From positions 1 to 64,000 of the forward strand of contig QHTE01000010.1 of the NCBI GenBank assembly GCA_003220685.1: a stretch of DNA of 64,000 bases. Direction: 5' to 3'. The stretch comes from Candidatus Rokuibacteriota bacterium (GTDB lineage: Bacteria > Methylomirabilota > Methylomirabilia > Rokubacteriales > CSP1-6). Position 1 is the first letter of the stretch. Every line of letters starts with the position of its first letter. The notes beneath the pieces were generated by a model, which was given only the letters and a program-made list of their open reading frames with translations, ran no database searches and was not told the DNA's origin. This document shows positions 42,663 to 51,733 of the stretch, one piece after another. The translations under genes were made by a program, and so were the position numbers.

Positions 42663-43856
42663 ATGAGCGGAGCGCTGGCCGGCATTCGAGTCGTCGACAT
42701 CACGAACAACCAGGCGGGGCCGTCGTGCGGCCAGATGCTGGCCTGGCTCGGCGCCGACGTGATCAAGGTCGAGGAGCCGGGCAAGGGCGACCCGGCCCGG
42801 ACGATGCTGAGGGATCGGCCCGACGCCGACAGCCTCTTCTATCTGTCCTTCAACGCCAACAAGCGGAGCCTCACGCTCAACCTCAAGAACGCGGGCGCGA
42901 AGGAGGTCTTCGCCACGCTGCTGAAGACCGGCGACGTGCTCCTCGAGAACTTCGGCCCGGGCGTGCTCGAGCGCCTCGGCTTCGGCTACGCGGCGGTCAA
43001 GCAGCTCAACCCGCGTCTGGTGTACGCGAGCATCAAGGGGTTCGGCTCCTACGGGCCGTACGCGGACTACAAGAGCTACGAGCCGATCGCGCAGGCGATG
43101 GGCGGCGCGATGAGCGTCACCGGCTTCGCGGACAATCCGCCGACGTACGTGTGGCCGTCGATCGGCGACTCCGGCACCGGCATGCACTGCGTGATCGGCA
43201 TACTCGCCGCCCTCCTGCAGCGGCACCTGACCGGCGAGGGTCAGCAGGTCGAGGTCTCGATGCAGGACGCCGTGGTCAACCTGATCCGCGTGAGCCTGCG
43301 CGACCACCAGCGCACCGGCAGGCCCGGCCAGCGCACCGGCAACCAGCTCGGCGCCGGCGTGCCGGGCACGACGTACCGGTGCCATCCCGGCGGTCCGAAC
43401 GACTACGTCTTTGTCTTCGTGCCGCAGCAATTCTGGCATGCCCTGCTGAAGGTCATCGGGCGCGCCGATCTCATCGGCGACGTGCGCTACGAGACGGCCG
43501 AGGCGCGCTGGCAGCGCAAGGCCGAGGTCGACGCGCTGGTCGAAGGCTGGACGTCGAAGCTCCCCAAGCACGAGGTGATGAAGACTCTGGCCGGCGCCGG
43601 CGTGCCGTGCGGTGCCTGTCTGGACACCGGCGAGGTGCTGACCGATCCGCACCTGCACGCGCGCGAGATGATCGTCGAGGTCGCGCACCCCGTGCGCGGG
43701 CGTTACATCACCGCCGGCAACCCCATCAAGCTTTCTGCCTCGCCGACGAAGGTCTCGGCGGCGCCCCTGTTGGGCCAGCACCGCGAGGAGGTGCTGAGGG
43801 AGCTGGGGTACAGCGCGGATCAGATCGCCGCGCTGGCTGCGGAAGGATCGATCTAG
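42663..43856 (+). CDS. Class III CoA-transferase, formyl-CoA:oxalate CoA-transferase-like
   Basis: 397 residues. It is close in pattern to formyl-CoA transferase: VVDITNNQAGPSCGQMLAWL, SLFYLSFNANKRSLTLNLKN, VLLENFGPGVLERLGFGYAA and VSMQDAVVNLIRVSLRDHQR, where the Asp is the catalytic nucleophile that forms the aspartyl-CoA intermediate. The ATG at 42663 is chosen because it begins the conserved N-terminus; the frame is open 78 nt upstream. It is the last gene of the unit starting at 41487 and is followed by a strong hairpin. Acid donor and acceptor are not certain without modelling. Confidence 0.88.
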   Translation: MSGALAGIRVVDITNNQAGPSCGQMLAWLGADVIKVEEPGKGDPARTMLRDRPDADSLFYLSFNANKRSLTLNLKNAGAKEVFATLLKTGDVLLENFGPGVLERLGFGYAAVKQLNPRLVYASIKGFGSYGPYADYKSYEPIAQAMGGAMSVTGFADNPPTYVWPSIGDSGTGMHCVIGILAALLQRHLTGEGQQVEVSMQDAVVNLIRVSLRDHQRTGRPGQRTGNQLGAGVPGTTYRCHPGGPNDYVFVFVPQQFWHALLKVIGRADLIGDVRYETAEARWQRKAEVDALVEGWTSKLPKHEVMKTLAGAGVPCGACLDTGEVLTDPHLHAREMIVEVAHPVRGRYITAGNPIKLSASPTKVSAAPLLGQHREEVLRELGYSADQIAALAAEGSI

Positions 43857-43871
43857 CGCGAGCGGAAAATG

Positions 43872-43903
43872 AGCGAGGGCGAGACAAATGTCTCGCCCTC
43901 GCT
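43872..43903 (+). terminator. Perfect 14-bp hairpin after the CoA-transferase
   Basis: AGCGAGGGCGAGAC (43872-43885) pairs with GTCTCGCCCTCGCT (43890-43903) around an AAAT loop. It begins 16 nt after the stop codon. No T-tract follows, but the stem is among the strongest in the window and terminator function is likely. Confidence 0.75.
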
Positions 43904-44335
43904 GCGCCTCACAAGCGCCGTGCGGATCTGACCGCGCTACTTGGTCCGCGACGTTTTCGCCGAGCTGACCGTGGTGATCTTGGTCGCCACCATCTGATCG
44001 TGGCTCTTCTTGTCCTTCGCGCTGTTGCTGGTGCAACGTCCATACCAGCGCCGCCCCTCGCGGGCCCCGGAGACTCGAACGCCAGGAAAACGAACAGGAC
44101 TCTCCTCGGGACGCATAGGCCATGGGCAGGACGGGCGAAAATTTTTCTCGCCCTATGCTCAGAATTCCTCGATAACTCTTACACGTCGGCGTCGTGACGC
44201 CCGGTCCGCCATTACCCTCGGTCTTGCGGCCGGACGCCCCCACCCGGATGGCTCCTGCACACACCTCGCCGGTCAGGAGCCTTCCCCGCAGTAACATGAA
44301 CCGGACAATCGCCATGGACACGGTGGTGGCCCGGC
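43904..44335. other. 432-bp non-coding interval before alr
   Basis: No convincing gene. A second inverted repeat, GGGCGA...TCGCCC with an A/T-rich loop, lies at about 44133-44152. A minus-strand frame ending at 43937 (KTSRTK tail) has no recognisable start or family. Near alr, GACAAT (44304-44309) could be a weak -10, and a nine-codon frame at 44314-44343 overlaps the alr start. Confidence 0.4.
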
Positions 44336-45466
44336 ATGGGTGAGCGAATTCGGCCGACGGTTGCGCGCGTCGATCTGGACGTGCTCAAGGCGAACTACCG
44401 CGCGATCATCGACCACCTGCGGCGCGAGCGTCCGCAGTCGCCCCCGGGAGTGATCGGCGTCGTCAAGGCGAACGCATACGGGCACGGCGCGGTGCAGGTC
44501 GGGCGGGCGCTCGAGGACGCGGGTGCCGATCTCCTGGCGTGCGCCGACATCGAGGAAGGCGCCGCCCTGCGGGCGGCCGGTGTGCGCGCCGACATCCTCA
44601 TCTTCGGCGCGCTCAGCGTCAGCGATCTGGACGGGCTGTTCGATTGCCGCCTGACCCCGACGATCTCATCGCCGGGCGCGGCCCGGGCGGTCCAGGCCGC
44701 CGCCGCACGGTACAAGCAGCGCGTGCGCTACCACCTGAAGATCGACACGGGCATGAACCGGCTCGGGTTCCGCTTCGACAACCTGCGCCGCACCCTGCCC
44801 GAGCTGCTGCGGAGCGAGAACCTCGATCTCGACGCCGTCTTCACCCACTTCGCGACCGCGGACGATCCCGCATCGGCGCTGTTCGACGAGCAGCGCCGCC
44901 GCTTCGACCGGGTGCTCGCCGATCTGCAGGCGCTCGGCGCGCGGCCCCGCTTTCGCCACGCCGCCAACAGCGCCGCGGTCGTGCGTGACCCGCGCGTGTG
45001 GTTCGATCGCGTGCGCCCGGGCCTCCTGCTCTACGGCATCGTGCCGCCCCCGCTCGCCTCCACGATCCCGCTCGCGCCCGTGATGACGCTCGCCAGCAAG
45101 GTCACCGCGGTCAAGGGCATGCGTGCCGGCGAGGTCACCGGCTACGGCGCGCGCTTCACCGCGACCAAGCCGACGACGATCGCGATCGTGCCGGCGGGTT
45201 ACGCCGACGGGCTCGATCTCCGGCTGGCTGGCCGCGGCGCGGTCCTCATCCGCGGCCGGCGCGCGCCGATCATCGGCTCGGTCTGCATGGACATGATCAT
45301 GATCGACGTGACCGGGCTGGACGCCTCGCCGGGCGACGAGGTGGTCTTCATCGGGCGCCAGGGCGGCGACACGATCGACGCGCGCGAGATGGCGGCCACC
45401 ATCGGCTCGATTCCGTGGGAGATCGTCTGCCGCGTCGGGACCCGGATCGAGCGCGTCTACGGCTGA
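44336..45466 (+). CDS. alr: Alanine racemase
   Basis: 376 residues. The PLP-binding Lys is K44 in VVKANAYGHGAVQVGR, the family signature. The alternate-face catalytic Tyr is in VTGYGARFTATKP (about residue 270), and MDMIMIDVTG with RVGTRIERVYG completes the C-terminal domain. The enzyme interconverts L- and D-alanine for peptidoglycan synthesis. It is cytoplasmic, PLP-dependent, and a normal length. The ATG at 44336 has only a weak GGTGGTGG upstream. Its 3' end overlaps the CopD-cytochrome gene on the other strand by 10 bp. Confidence 0.96.
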   Translation: MGERIRPTVARVDLDVLKANYRAIIDHLRRERPQSPPGVIGVVKANAYGHGAVQVGRALEDAGADLLACADIEEGAALRAAGVRADILIFGALSVSDLDGLFDCRLTPTISSPGAARAVQAAAARYKQRVRYHLKIDTGMNRLGFRFDNLRRTLPELLRSENLDLDAVFTHFATADDPASALFDEQRRRFDRVLADLQALGARPRFRHAANSAAVVRDPRVWFDRVRPGLLLYGIVPPPLASTIPLAPVMTLASKVTAVKGMRAGEVTGYGARFTATKPTTIAIVPAGYADGLDLRLAGRGAVLIRGRRAPIIGSVCMDMIMIDVTGLDASPGDEVVFIGRQGGDTIDAREMAATIGSIPWEIVCRVGTRIERVYG

Positions 45467-46833
45467 CGCTCGCCCGCGGGCGCCTGCTCCGTCGCGGGCG
45501 GCGCGGCGCGCTCGAAGCTCCTCAGATATTCGACCAGATCGCTGAGCTCACCGACCGTCAGACGATCGCTATAGTCGGGCATGATCGACAGGCCGCGCTC
45601 GTCCGTATACCCCGGCCCGTCGAGGATCTGCGCGTTCGGATTCATGATCGACTCGATGAGCTCGCCCGGGTGACGGGCGCCGATGCCCGCCAGATCCGGC
45701 CCCGGGCGTGTCGGGGGCACGAAGCTCGGGTCCGGCACCGCGTGACAGGTGGCGCACTCGAGGCGGGCGAAGATCGCACGTCCGCGCTCGACGTCGCCCC
45801 GCGGCGGCGTCACGGTGCCTGGTCGCGGCCCGGCAACGCCCGAGCGCCCGAGCGGAGCCACGTGGGTCGTCGTCTTGCGCTCGAACGTCACGTGGCGGCC
45901 CGGGGTGACTTCGCCGAGCACCGCCGTGCACGCGAACACCGCGAGCCCGACGAGCGCCTCGACCGTGACGTAGCCGACCACCCGCGATTCGGCCTGCGCG
46001 CCGCGGCTCGGCCCGAGGACGGCGAGCCGCGCGATCCGGAAGACCCGCGCCCCGACACCGCGCGCGGCGCTCGAAGGCGCCAGGCGCGGCACGAGCACAT
46101 AGCGGTTGACGGCGCCGAGCCACACGAGCACCGCGACGATCGCGAGCTTCGCGATCAGCACGCGCCCGTACGTCGTGGTCGAAAGCCGCGCGACCCTTCC
46201 GAGCTGGGTCCACGCGTTGTAGCCTCCGGTGACGGCGACCGCGAGCAGGCTCAGCCCGGCCAGCCGAGAGAAGCGCGGAACGACGACGGCCAGCGACTCG
46301 CGCGACCACGGCGCTTCGCGCCGGCCGGCCACGAGCGCCAGCGCGATGAGGCCCCCCGTCCACGCCGAAGCCGCCACCGCGTGAGCCCAGTCGATCGCGA
46401 CGGCGAGCGTCACGTCGCCCCAGTCGGCGGCGTGACCGGTGAGGCTGACCGACAGCGCGATGCCGGCCGCGACGAGCAGGACGAAGGCCTGAAACGCGCG
46501 GGACCGCTCGGCCGAGAGCAGCAGGGCGACCACCACCGCCGCCCCTCGCGCCGCGAGGATCTGGCCGAAGTGGGTGCCCGCCAGGACGCTCGGGACGGCC
46601 GCGACGCTCGCCCCGAGCGACGCGCCGCTCATCGCCTGGGTTCGCACGAGAAGCTCGGCCCAGGTCGCCACCAGAAGGATGACGAGGCACGTCGCGACCC
46701 AGCGGCGAAGACGGGCGCGCGCGACGTCGAGATCGGGCGCGGCCGACGCCGGGAACAGGAGACCGAGCACCAGGCCGCCGATCGCCGACGCGAGGCTCAG
46801 CAGGACGAGTCCCCGGACGAGCGCGGCGATCAC
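45457..46833 (-). CDS. copD: CopD-like membrane protein fused to a cytochrome c domain
   Basis: 458 residues. The N-terminal 300 form a CopD-type membrane domain with about eight spans and conserved His residues (SLTGHAADWGD, IDWAHAVAASAWTGGLIALA). After a Pro/Thr-rich linker, a cytochrome c domain follows: haem site C-A-T-C-H at 360-364 and probable axial Met418 in LSIMPDYSDRL. GTG at 46833 overlaps the CopC stop (GTGA). CopD works with CopC in copper handling. The fused haem suggests electron transfer linked to copper import or oxidation at the outer face. The last gene of the run. Confidence 0.85.
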   Translation of the reverse strand: MIAALVRGLVLLSLASAIGGLVLGLLFPASAAPDLDVARARLRRWVATCLVILLVATWAELLVRTQAMSGASLGASVAAVPSVLAGTHFGQILAARGAAVVVALLLSAERSRAFQAFVLLVAAGIALSVSLTGHAADWGDVTLAVAIDWAHAVAASAWTGGLIALALVAGRREAPWSRESLAVVVPRFSRLAGLSLLAVAVTGGYNAWTQLGRVARLSTTTYGRVLIAKLAIVAVLVWLGAVNRYVLVPRLAPSSAARGVGARVFRIARLAVLGPSRGAQAESRVVGYVTVEALVGLAVFACTAVLGEVTPGRHVTFERKTTTHVAPLGRSGVAGPRPGTVTPPRGDVERGRAIFARLECATCHAVPDPSFVPPTRPGPDLAGIGARHPGELIESIMNPNAQILDGPGYTDERGLSIMPDYSDRLTVGELSDLVEYLRSFERAAPPATEQAPAGERQP

Positions 46834-47144
46834 TTGACCAGGAAAGAGAAGCTCCCTTCCCTCTTGTGCCCGTCCCGCGCGACGACCTTCCAGAACACGC
46901 GATAGCGTCCGGGCAGGAGCCGCGGCAGCCCGACCTCGACCAGCGTGTCGTCGGCCGGGTTCCGGTGGGCGTCATTCTTGTCCACCCGGCGCTTGTCCTC
47001 GGTCTCGACCCGGACCTCGAGGAACATCTTCTCGACCGGGCCGTCGAACCAGATGCGCACCTGCGCGGGCGACTCGGCGAGGTTGGCCGACATCCGCGGC
47101 TCGGTGCGGCTGACGAACGCGTGCGCTCCCACCTCGAGCGGCAA
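46830..47144 (-). CDS. copC: CopC-domain copper-binding protein with an unclear start
   Basis: The CopC core is complete: GAHAFVSRTEPRMSANLAES with the N-terminal His copper ligand, VRIWFDGPVEKMFLEVRV and YRVFWKVVARDGHKREGSFS with the second ligand. The frame continues upstream as a typical signal-peptide core (ARAGALAAALALLPLEVGAH), yet no ATG, GTG or TTG exists before the TAG at about 47224. The only usable start is the TTG at 47144, inside the signal. Either a rare codon such as CTG is used, or the 5' end has been lost. Coupled to the CopD fusion by a GTGA overlap. Confidence 0.75.
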   Translation of the reverse strand: MPLEVGAHAFVSRTEPRMSANLAESPAQVRIWFDGPVEKMFLEVRVETEDKRRVDKNDAHRNPADDTLVEVGLPRLLPGRYRVFWKVVARDGHKREGSFSFLVK

Positions 47145-47238
47145 GAGCGCGAGGGCCGCCGCGAGGGCGCCGGCCCGGGCGGCGCGGCGCCTACTCCCAC
47201 GACTCTGCAGCCGAGCGCCGTCGATGGAGTCCGTGGCC

Positions 47239-48780
47239 TCAGCCTACAACATCGTAGGGCCTCATCATGTCGTTGTCCTCGTGCTCGAAGATGTGGCAGT
47301 GGAACACGTAGCGGAGCTTCTCGCCCCGGCGGACGGGCGTGCCGCTCGGCAGGTCGAAGCTCATGATCACGCGCGTCACCTCGCCCGGCATCGATTTGAC
47401 GGTGTCCTTGAAAGCCGGCCGCTCGTTCGCCGGCGGTGTCAGGCGCGGCCCGGTGAACACGAGACGGCTCGGATACTGCGTCGGGTCGAACGGCTGCCGG
47501 TCGAGGATCTAGAACTGCACCAGATGGATGTGGATGGGATGCGCGTCGCCCGTGGTGTTGATGATGCGCCAGATCTCGACCGAGCCCGCCCGCGGCGTCT
47601 CGGTGACCGGATCGGCCCACGGCGCGTTGATCAGCGCGATGATCGGGTTCTCGAACGGCGGGTCCGAGTCGAGCTCGCTGAGTACCAGATCGCGGGTCCG
47701 CACTGACGTGCGCGGATCGATCAGCGGTACCGGCGCGAGCGTCCGTGGCACGGAGCCGTCGTCGCGCCCGCTCAGGCGCCTGGTGACCTTGAACAGCATC
47801 ACGTTGGTCGGGATGATGTCCTCGCCATCCGGGAACGGCGCCTTCGCGTCGTTGTTGAGCACGAACGATTTCCCCTCGGCGCCGCCGAAGTCGATGACCA
47901 CGTCGAAGCGCTCGGCGACGCCGATCGTGAGATCGGTCAGCCGGACGGGCGCCGGCAGGAATCCCCCGTCGGTGCCGATCTGGATGAACGCGGGCCCAGG
48001 GCGCCCGTTCGGCGTCCCGTCGGGGTGCGCCTCGTTGAGCGTGAGGTGGTAGAAGCGCGCGTTCGACGCGTTCAGGATGCGGAAGCGATACTTCCGCGGC
48101 TCGACCTCGAGGAACGGCCACACCCTGCCGTTGACCAGCACCGTGTCGCCGAAGAACTCCGGGATCCACACGGGCGGCACGCGCGGATCCGGATCGCCGC
48201 CGTTGTCCTCGGTCGGGTACAGGAGGGAGCCGTCGGGGTTGAAGAACCGATCCTGGATGGTCAGCGGGATCTCGAACGGCCCGTCGGGAAGATCGAGGCG
48301 GCCCTCGACGCTGTCGCGAAGCAGGTAGACCCCCTGGAGCCCGGCGTAGTTGTTGAGGCGCGTCGCCCCGAGCGCGTGGTCGTGGTACCAGAGCTGCGTG
48401 GCCGCCTGATCGTTCGGATAGTGATAGGTCCGCTGCTCGAAGAACGGCCCGGTCTGCGCGAAGCCGTTCGTGAGCCACGCCTCGGGATAGCCGTCGCTCT
48501 CCGAGAGCACCTTGTGCCCGTGCAGATGGACGACGGTCCGCACCGCCGGCTCTCGGTTGACGCCGTGCAGTGTCTCGTCGATCGGGAACATGTGGCGACT
48601 CGGCAGATTGTTTATCCAGCGCACGGCGATGGGCTGGCCGCGCCGCGCCTCGAACGTGGGGCCGATGCAGCGCTCGGGAGAATCCTCGATGCCGTCGGGT
48701 GAGTCAATGGGTGAAATGCCTGAAAAACGATTTCTCACTCTTGAGATCGTACATTCCGCGCCGGAGAACAGCTGCGTCAC
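47239..48780 (-). pseudogene. Multicopper oxidase (CotA/bilirubin-oxidase-like) with an in-frame amber codon
   Basis: The four copper motifs are all readable: TVVHLHGHK, LWYHDHALGATR, HPIHIHLVQF and HCHIFEHEDNDMM with the type-1 Cys and Met. TAG at 47509-47511 interrupts the frame directly after HIHLVQF, where relatives usually have a Gln or similar residue; the frame continues unchanged (ILDRQPFDPTQYPSRLVF) to the stop at 47239. The stop removes the last 90 residues and thus type-1 and trinuclear ligands. The 5' end begins at a GTG without a signal peptide and with an atypical, AT-rich first 25 codons, so it may also be truncated. Confidence 0.85.
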
Positions 48781-48801
48781 GCGCGCGAAATAGAATGCGG
48801 C

Positions 48802-49374
48802 TTACGACTTCGGCGGGACCACCCAGAGGAACACGTTCGATTTGCGATCTCGCCACGTGACCTGGATGGTCTGGTTCGGCAGCCAGTCGGGGCCCATGTC
48901 GTAATCGTGCGAGACGATGCGCGAGCCGGGCCGCAGCTCGCGCAGGAGCTTCGGACGCAGCCGCTGATTCATGTCGTACGAAAGGTAGAGGGTCACGACG
49001 GTGGCGTCCGAGAGATTGGCCTCGAGCAGATCGTCGGAGCGAAACGTCACACGGTCGCCGACGCCGGCCTTCCGCGCCAGCTCCGTGCTGTACGCGACCA
49101 GCCCGGGATCGATCTCGATGCCGACCCCGCGCGCGCCGAAATCGCGCGCGGCCGCGATTACGATGCGCCCGTCGCCCGAGCCCAGGTCGTAGACGACGTC
49201 ATTGGCGTTGACGCCGGCGAGCCTCAGCATCTCGGTGACGACGTCGGACGGGGTCTGGACGTACGGGACGTCGGCGCCCGGAGAGAGACACCCGGCGGCG
49301 CCCGCGAGCCCGACACAGACCAGCAGGGCGAATCGGGCTGGGCGGCGCAGTCCGGATGGAGGCGTCCTGCTCAC
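48802..49374 (-). CDS. Lipoprotein with a class I SAM-methyltransferase domain
   Basis: 190 residues from a GTG overlapping the previous stop (GTGA). A lipobox (GLAGAAGC, about residue 29) is followed by a methyltransferase fold: VVYDLGSGDGRIVIAAARDF (motif I), GVGIEIDPGLVAYS (acidic strand 2) and ATVVTLYLSYDMNQRLRPKL. The family occurs in many environmental bacteria, often with such a signal. SAM is not known in the periplasm, so either the N-terminus is an inner-membrane anchor facing inward or the domain has another role. Fourth gene of the secreted-protein operon. Confidence 0.75.
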   Translation of the reverse strand: MSRTPPSGLRRPARFALLVCVGLAGAAGCLSPGADVPYVQTPSDVVTEMLRLAGVNANDVVYDLGSGDGRIVIAAARDFGARGVGIEIDPGLVAYSTELARKAGVGDRVTFRSDDLLEANLSDATVVTLYLSYDMNQRLRPKLLRELRPGSRIVSHDYDMGPDWLPNQTIQVTWRDRKSNVFLWVVPPKS

Positions 49375-51724
49375 CGGAGCGTGATCTCGTGCTCGGGCGG
49401 TGTCACGCCGAACTCTTGAAAACGGCTCTGCTCCGCCGGGAGATAGTCACGACGGAATCTTAGCGCGGGAAGCTCCGGCGCGGCGGGCTGACCCGCAGCC
49501 GGTCGGGCGCAGGCGTTGGCGGGCTTTCGCACGCCCACCAGAGTACTCAAGCTCATCGAAAATTCGTCCTTGTTCCATACGGGTCCCGCGGCCCCCGATT
49601 GCGCGAAGACGTTGACCGTGATGCTCGAGCACGAAGCCGTGGGCGTGCACCCCGAGAAGCAGTTCGGGTCGCCGCGCTGCTCCGTGGTCCCCACGCTGAA
49701 GCCGGCGACCACGCCGACGGGAGTAAAGCCGACGGACGTATGTGCCGCCGTCAGGGGGGCCCGCTGGCCCGAAGACGTCGTGTCGCGTCCCTCGGCATTG
49801 CCGTCGCCAAAGAAGACGAGGCCGTGCAGGAGGGTACTGTTGCTGATCACCTCTTCACACTGGAGCTCGGGTGGACACGGCGTCGCGATCTGCCCGAGCC
49901 CCCTGGTCTCCCCGAGCGAGGTGACGCGTCGCCACCAGAGGAGCGGAGTCTTGCTCCTGATTCCGTCCAGCGTCTCGACCGTCAGGAACCGCGGGACGTT
50001 CGGCACGAGGACGCCGCCGCCGCCGAAGAACGCCGGCAGGTCGATTCGAATCTCCCATCGAGCCGGGCTGTCGACGACGGATGCTCCCCGGAGCCACGCG
50101 ACACCGACATCGACGTCATCCAGCAGCAGTCGCGCGGCCGGCGTGCCCACGACCCGCGGATCGAACTCCAGGGCGACGCGCCTCAGCTGCCGGCCCGGCT
50201 CGCCCGTGGTCGCGGAGAAGAACGTTCCCCTCGCTCGCTGTTGCCGCTCGTCATTCGATCGTCGCTCCACGAGGATGAGCGTCGAGGAGGCGTTGTCGAC
50301 CTCCGTCAGGGTCGTGCGCTGCTCTTCGCCGGTGAACTCCGCCGTCGCCTGCAGGGCGGAGACGACCGGACCAATCGGCTTGACCTTTCCCGTGACGGCG
50401 CCCTGCTCGTCGCCCAAGTTGCCCCGGAAGACGAGCACGTAGGCATGCACGCCGGAGCCGGGCACGAAGCTGACCTGGGCGAACGCTCCCCGGAACAATG
50501 CCGTCGTGATCGTCGCGCCGGCGACGGCGCGTCGCAGACCGTCCTGGTCGTCGGCGTACAGGGTGAATGTCCCATCCATCGTCTCGGCCGTGAGCTCGGG
50601 CGGCAAGCTGACCGTCAGCAGGCGTCTCTCCGGATCGACGCTGCTCACGTCGACCGTGAAATCGAAGTCGCTCCGGAAGAAGTAGTTCAGCAGGCCGGCC
50701 GAATAGGCGACGGCGCGAGGAATCAGGTGCGCGGCGTAGTCTTCGTAGACATTGTCGTCGAGGATGAACCCGCCGAGCTGTTGGCCACGGAACAGGAGGC
50801 GCTCGTAGAGAGCGCCCTCCGCGACGAAGTGGCCGATCGCATCCCCGTCGGTCGTCTTGGGGAAGTAACGCCGCGCGCCGGGCGTGCCGACGGGCGGATC
50901 GAAGACCGCCGGGCCCAGGCTCTCGCGGCGAGGCAGCGCGAACCCCCGGAAGATCGTGTCGTCGCTCACGTAGCCGCCACTGGTGTATTCGGCCAGACCG
51001 GCCTCAGCCCCCGTCGCATACGATTGAACGGTCCCGGCGAACCGGTCGCCGTCGATGAGCCTCGCGACCGGCACCGGCGCCTGCGGGTCGTCGGTCAAGG
51101 TGAAGATGGAGCTCGCCGGCAGGATCGACGGAGCGGCCAGGAACGCGGCGAACCGGGACCGCAGTGCCGCGTCGCGGCTCGACCGCAGCTCCTCGATGCG
51201 AGCTTCGTAGCCGTCGCGGATCAGATGCGGATCCTCGCGCGTGTGTGCCGGCGATGTCGCGTCCTGAACCATGTGCATCACGTGGCCGAGCGCGCGAGCG
51301 GTGTCGGCGAGCGCCTGCTCACGCGCCGCGGGCACCGGCGAGGTCAAGAACTCGAACAGACGCTGGCGAGCGACTGACCATGACCACGTGCCGCCGAGGC
51401 CTTGATCTGGATTCTGCTGCCAGTAGATCGACGACTGCCCGATGAGCCCGCCGGCGTTGGCCCACGGCTTGAGCGGGTTGTGGAAATGGTTGAGGGACCG
51501 GATCGCCGGGAAGTCCTCGCGGGTAGCGCCGGTCGCGATCCAGGTCTGGATGCTTTGTCCGTTGACGACGATCGCCGCACCCAAGTCGATTCGGTACTGC
51601 GTTTTCAAGATCTCTCCGCGTGAGTGATTGGTGCATACGACAGGGCCGGCTCGGCCAGTCCCATCAGGAGCCCGAACGCGCCGGCTGTGCCAGCCACCAC
51701 GACGAATCTGTCGAGCTGATTCAC
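49371..51724 (-). pseudogene. Secreted P1-nuclease/phospholipase C-like protein with a 2-nt frameshift
   Basis: GTG at 51724 with GGGAGG upstream encodes a signal peptide (MNQLDRFVVVAGTAGAFGLL) that runs to SYAPITHAE. At 51611-51616 a GAGAGA tract is two bases too long; removing GA restores EILKTQYRIDLGAAIVVNGQ and 783 residues in all. The body contains ALGHVMHMVQDATSPAHTRE, whose His and Asp pattern resembles the zinc site of S1/P1 nucleases and phospholipase C, then about 500 residues of beta-rich sequence without a known domain. It lies between the carboxypeptidase-regulatory-like gene (9 nt) and the lipoprotein methyltransferase (GTGA overlap). Confidence 0.75.
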
Positions 51725-51733
51725 ATGACCTCC

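Noticed and set aside
44040..44100. GTTCGAGTCTCCGGGGCC on the minus strand, resembling a tRNA T-loop
   Set aside because: No complementary T-stem, no anticodon arm and no acceptor stem can be built around it; probably chance.
45569..48478. 969-codon minus-strand frame through the copper genes
   Set aside because: Composition is that of an off-frame reading; CopD, CopC and multicopper oxidase motifs lie in other frames of the same strand.
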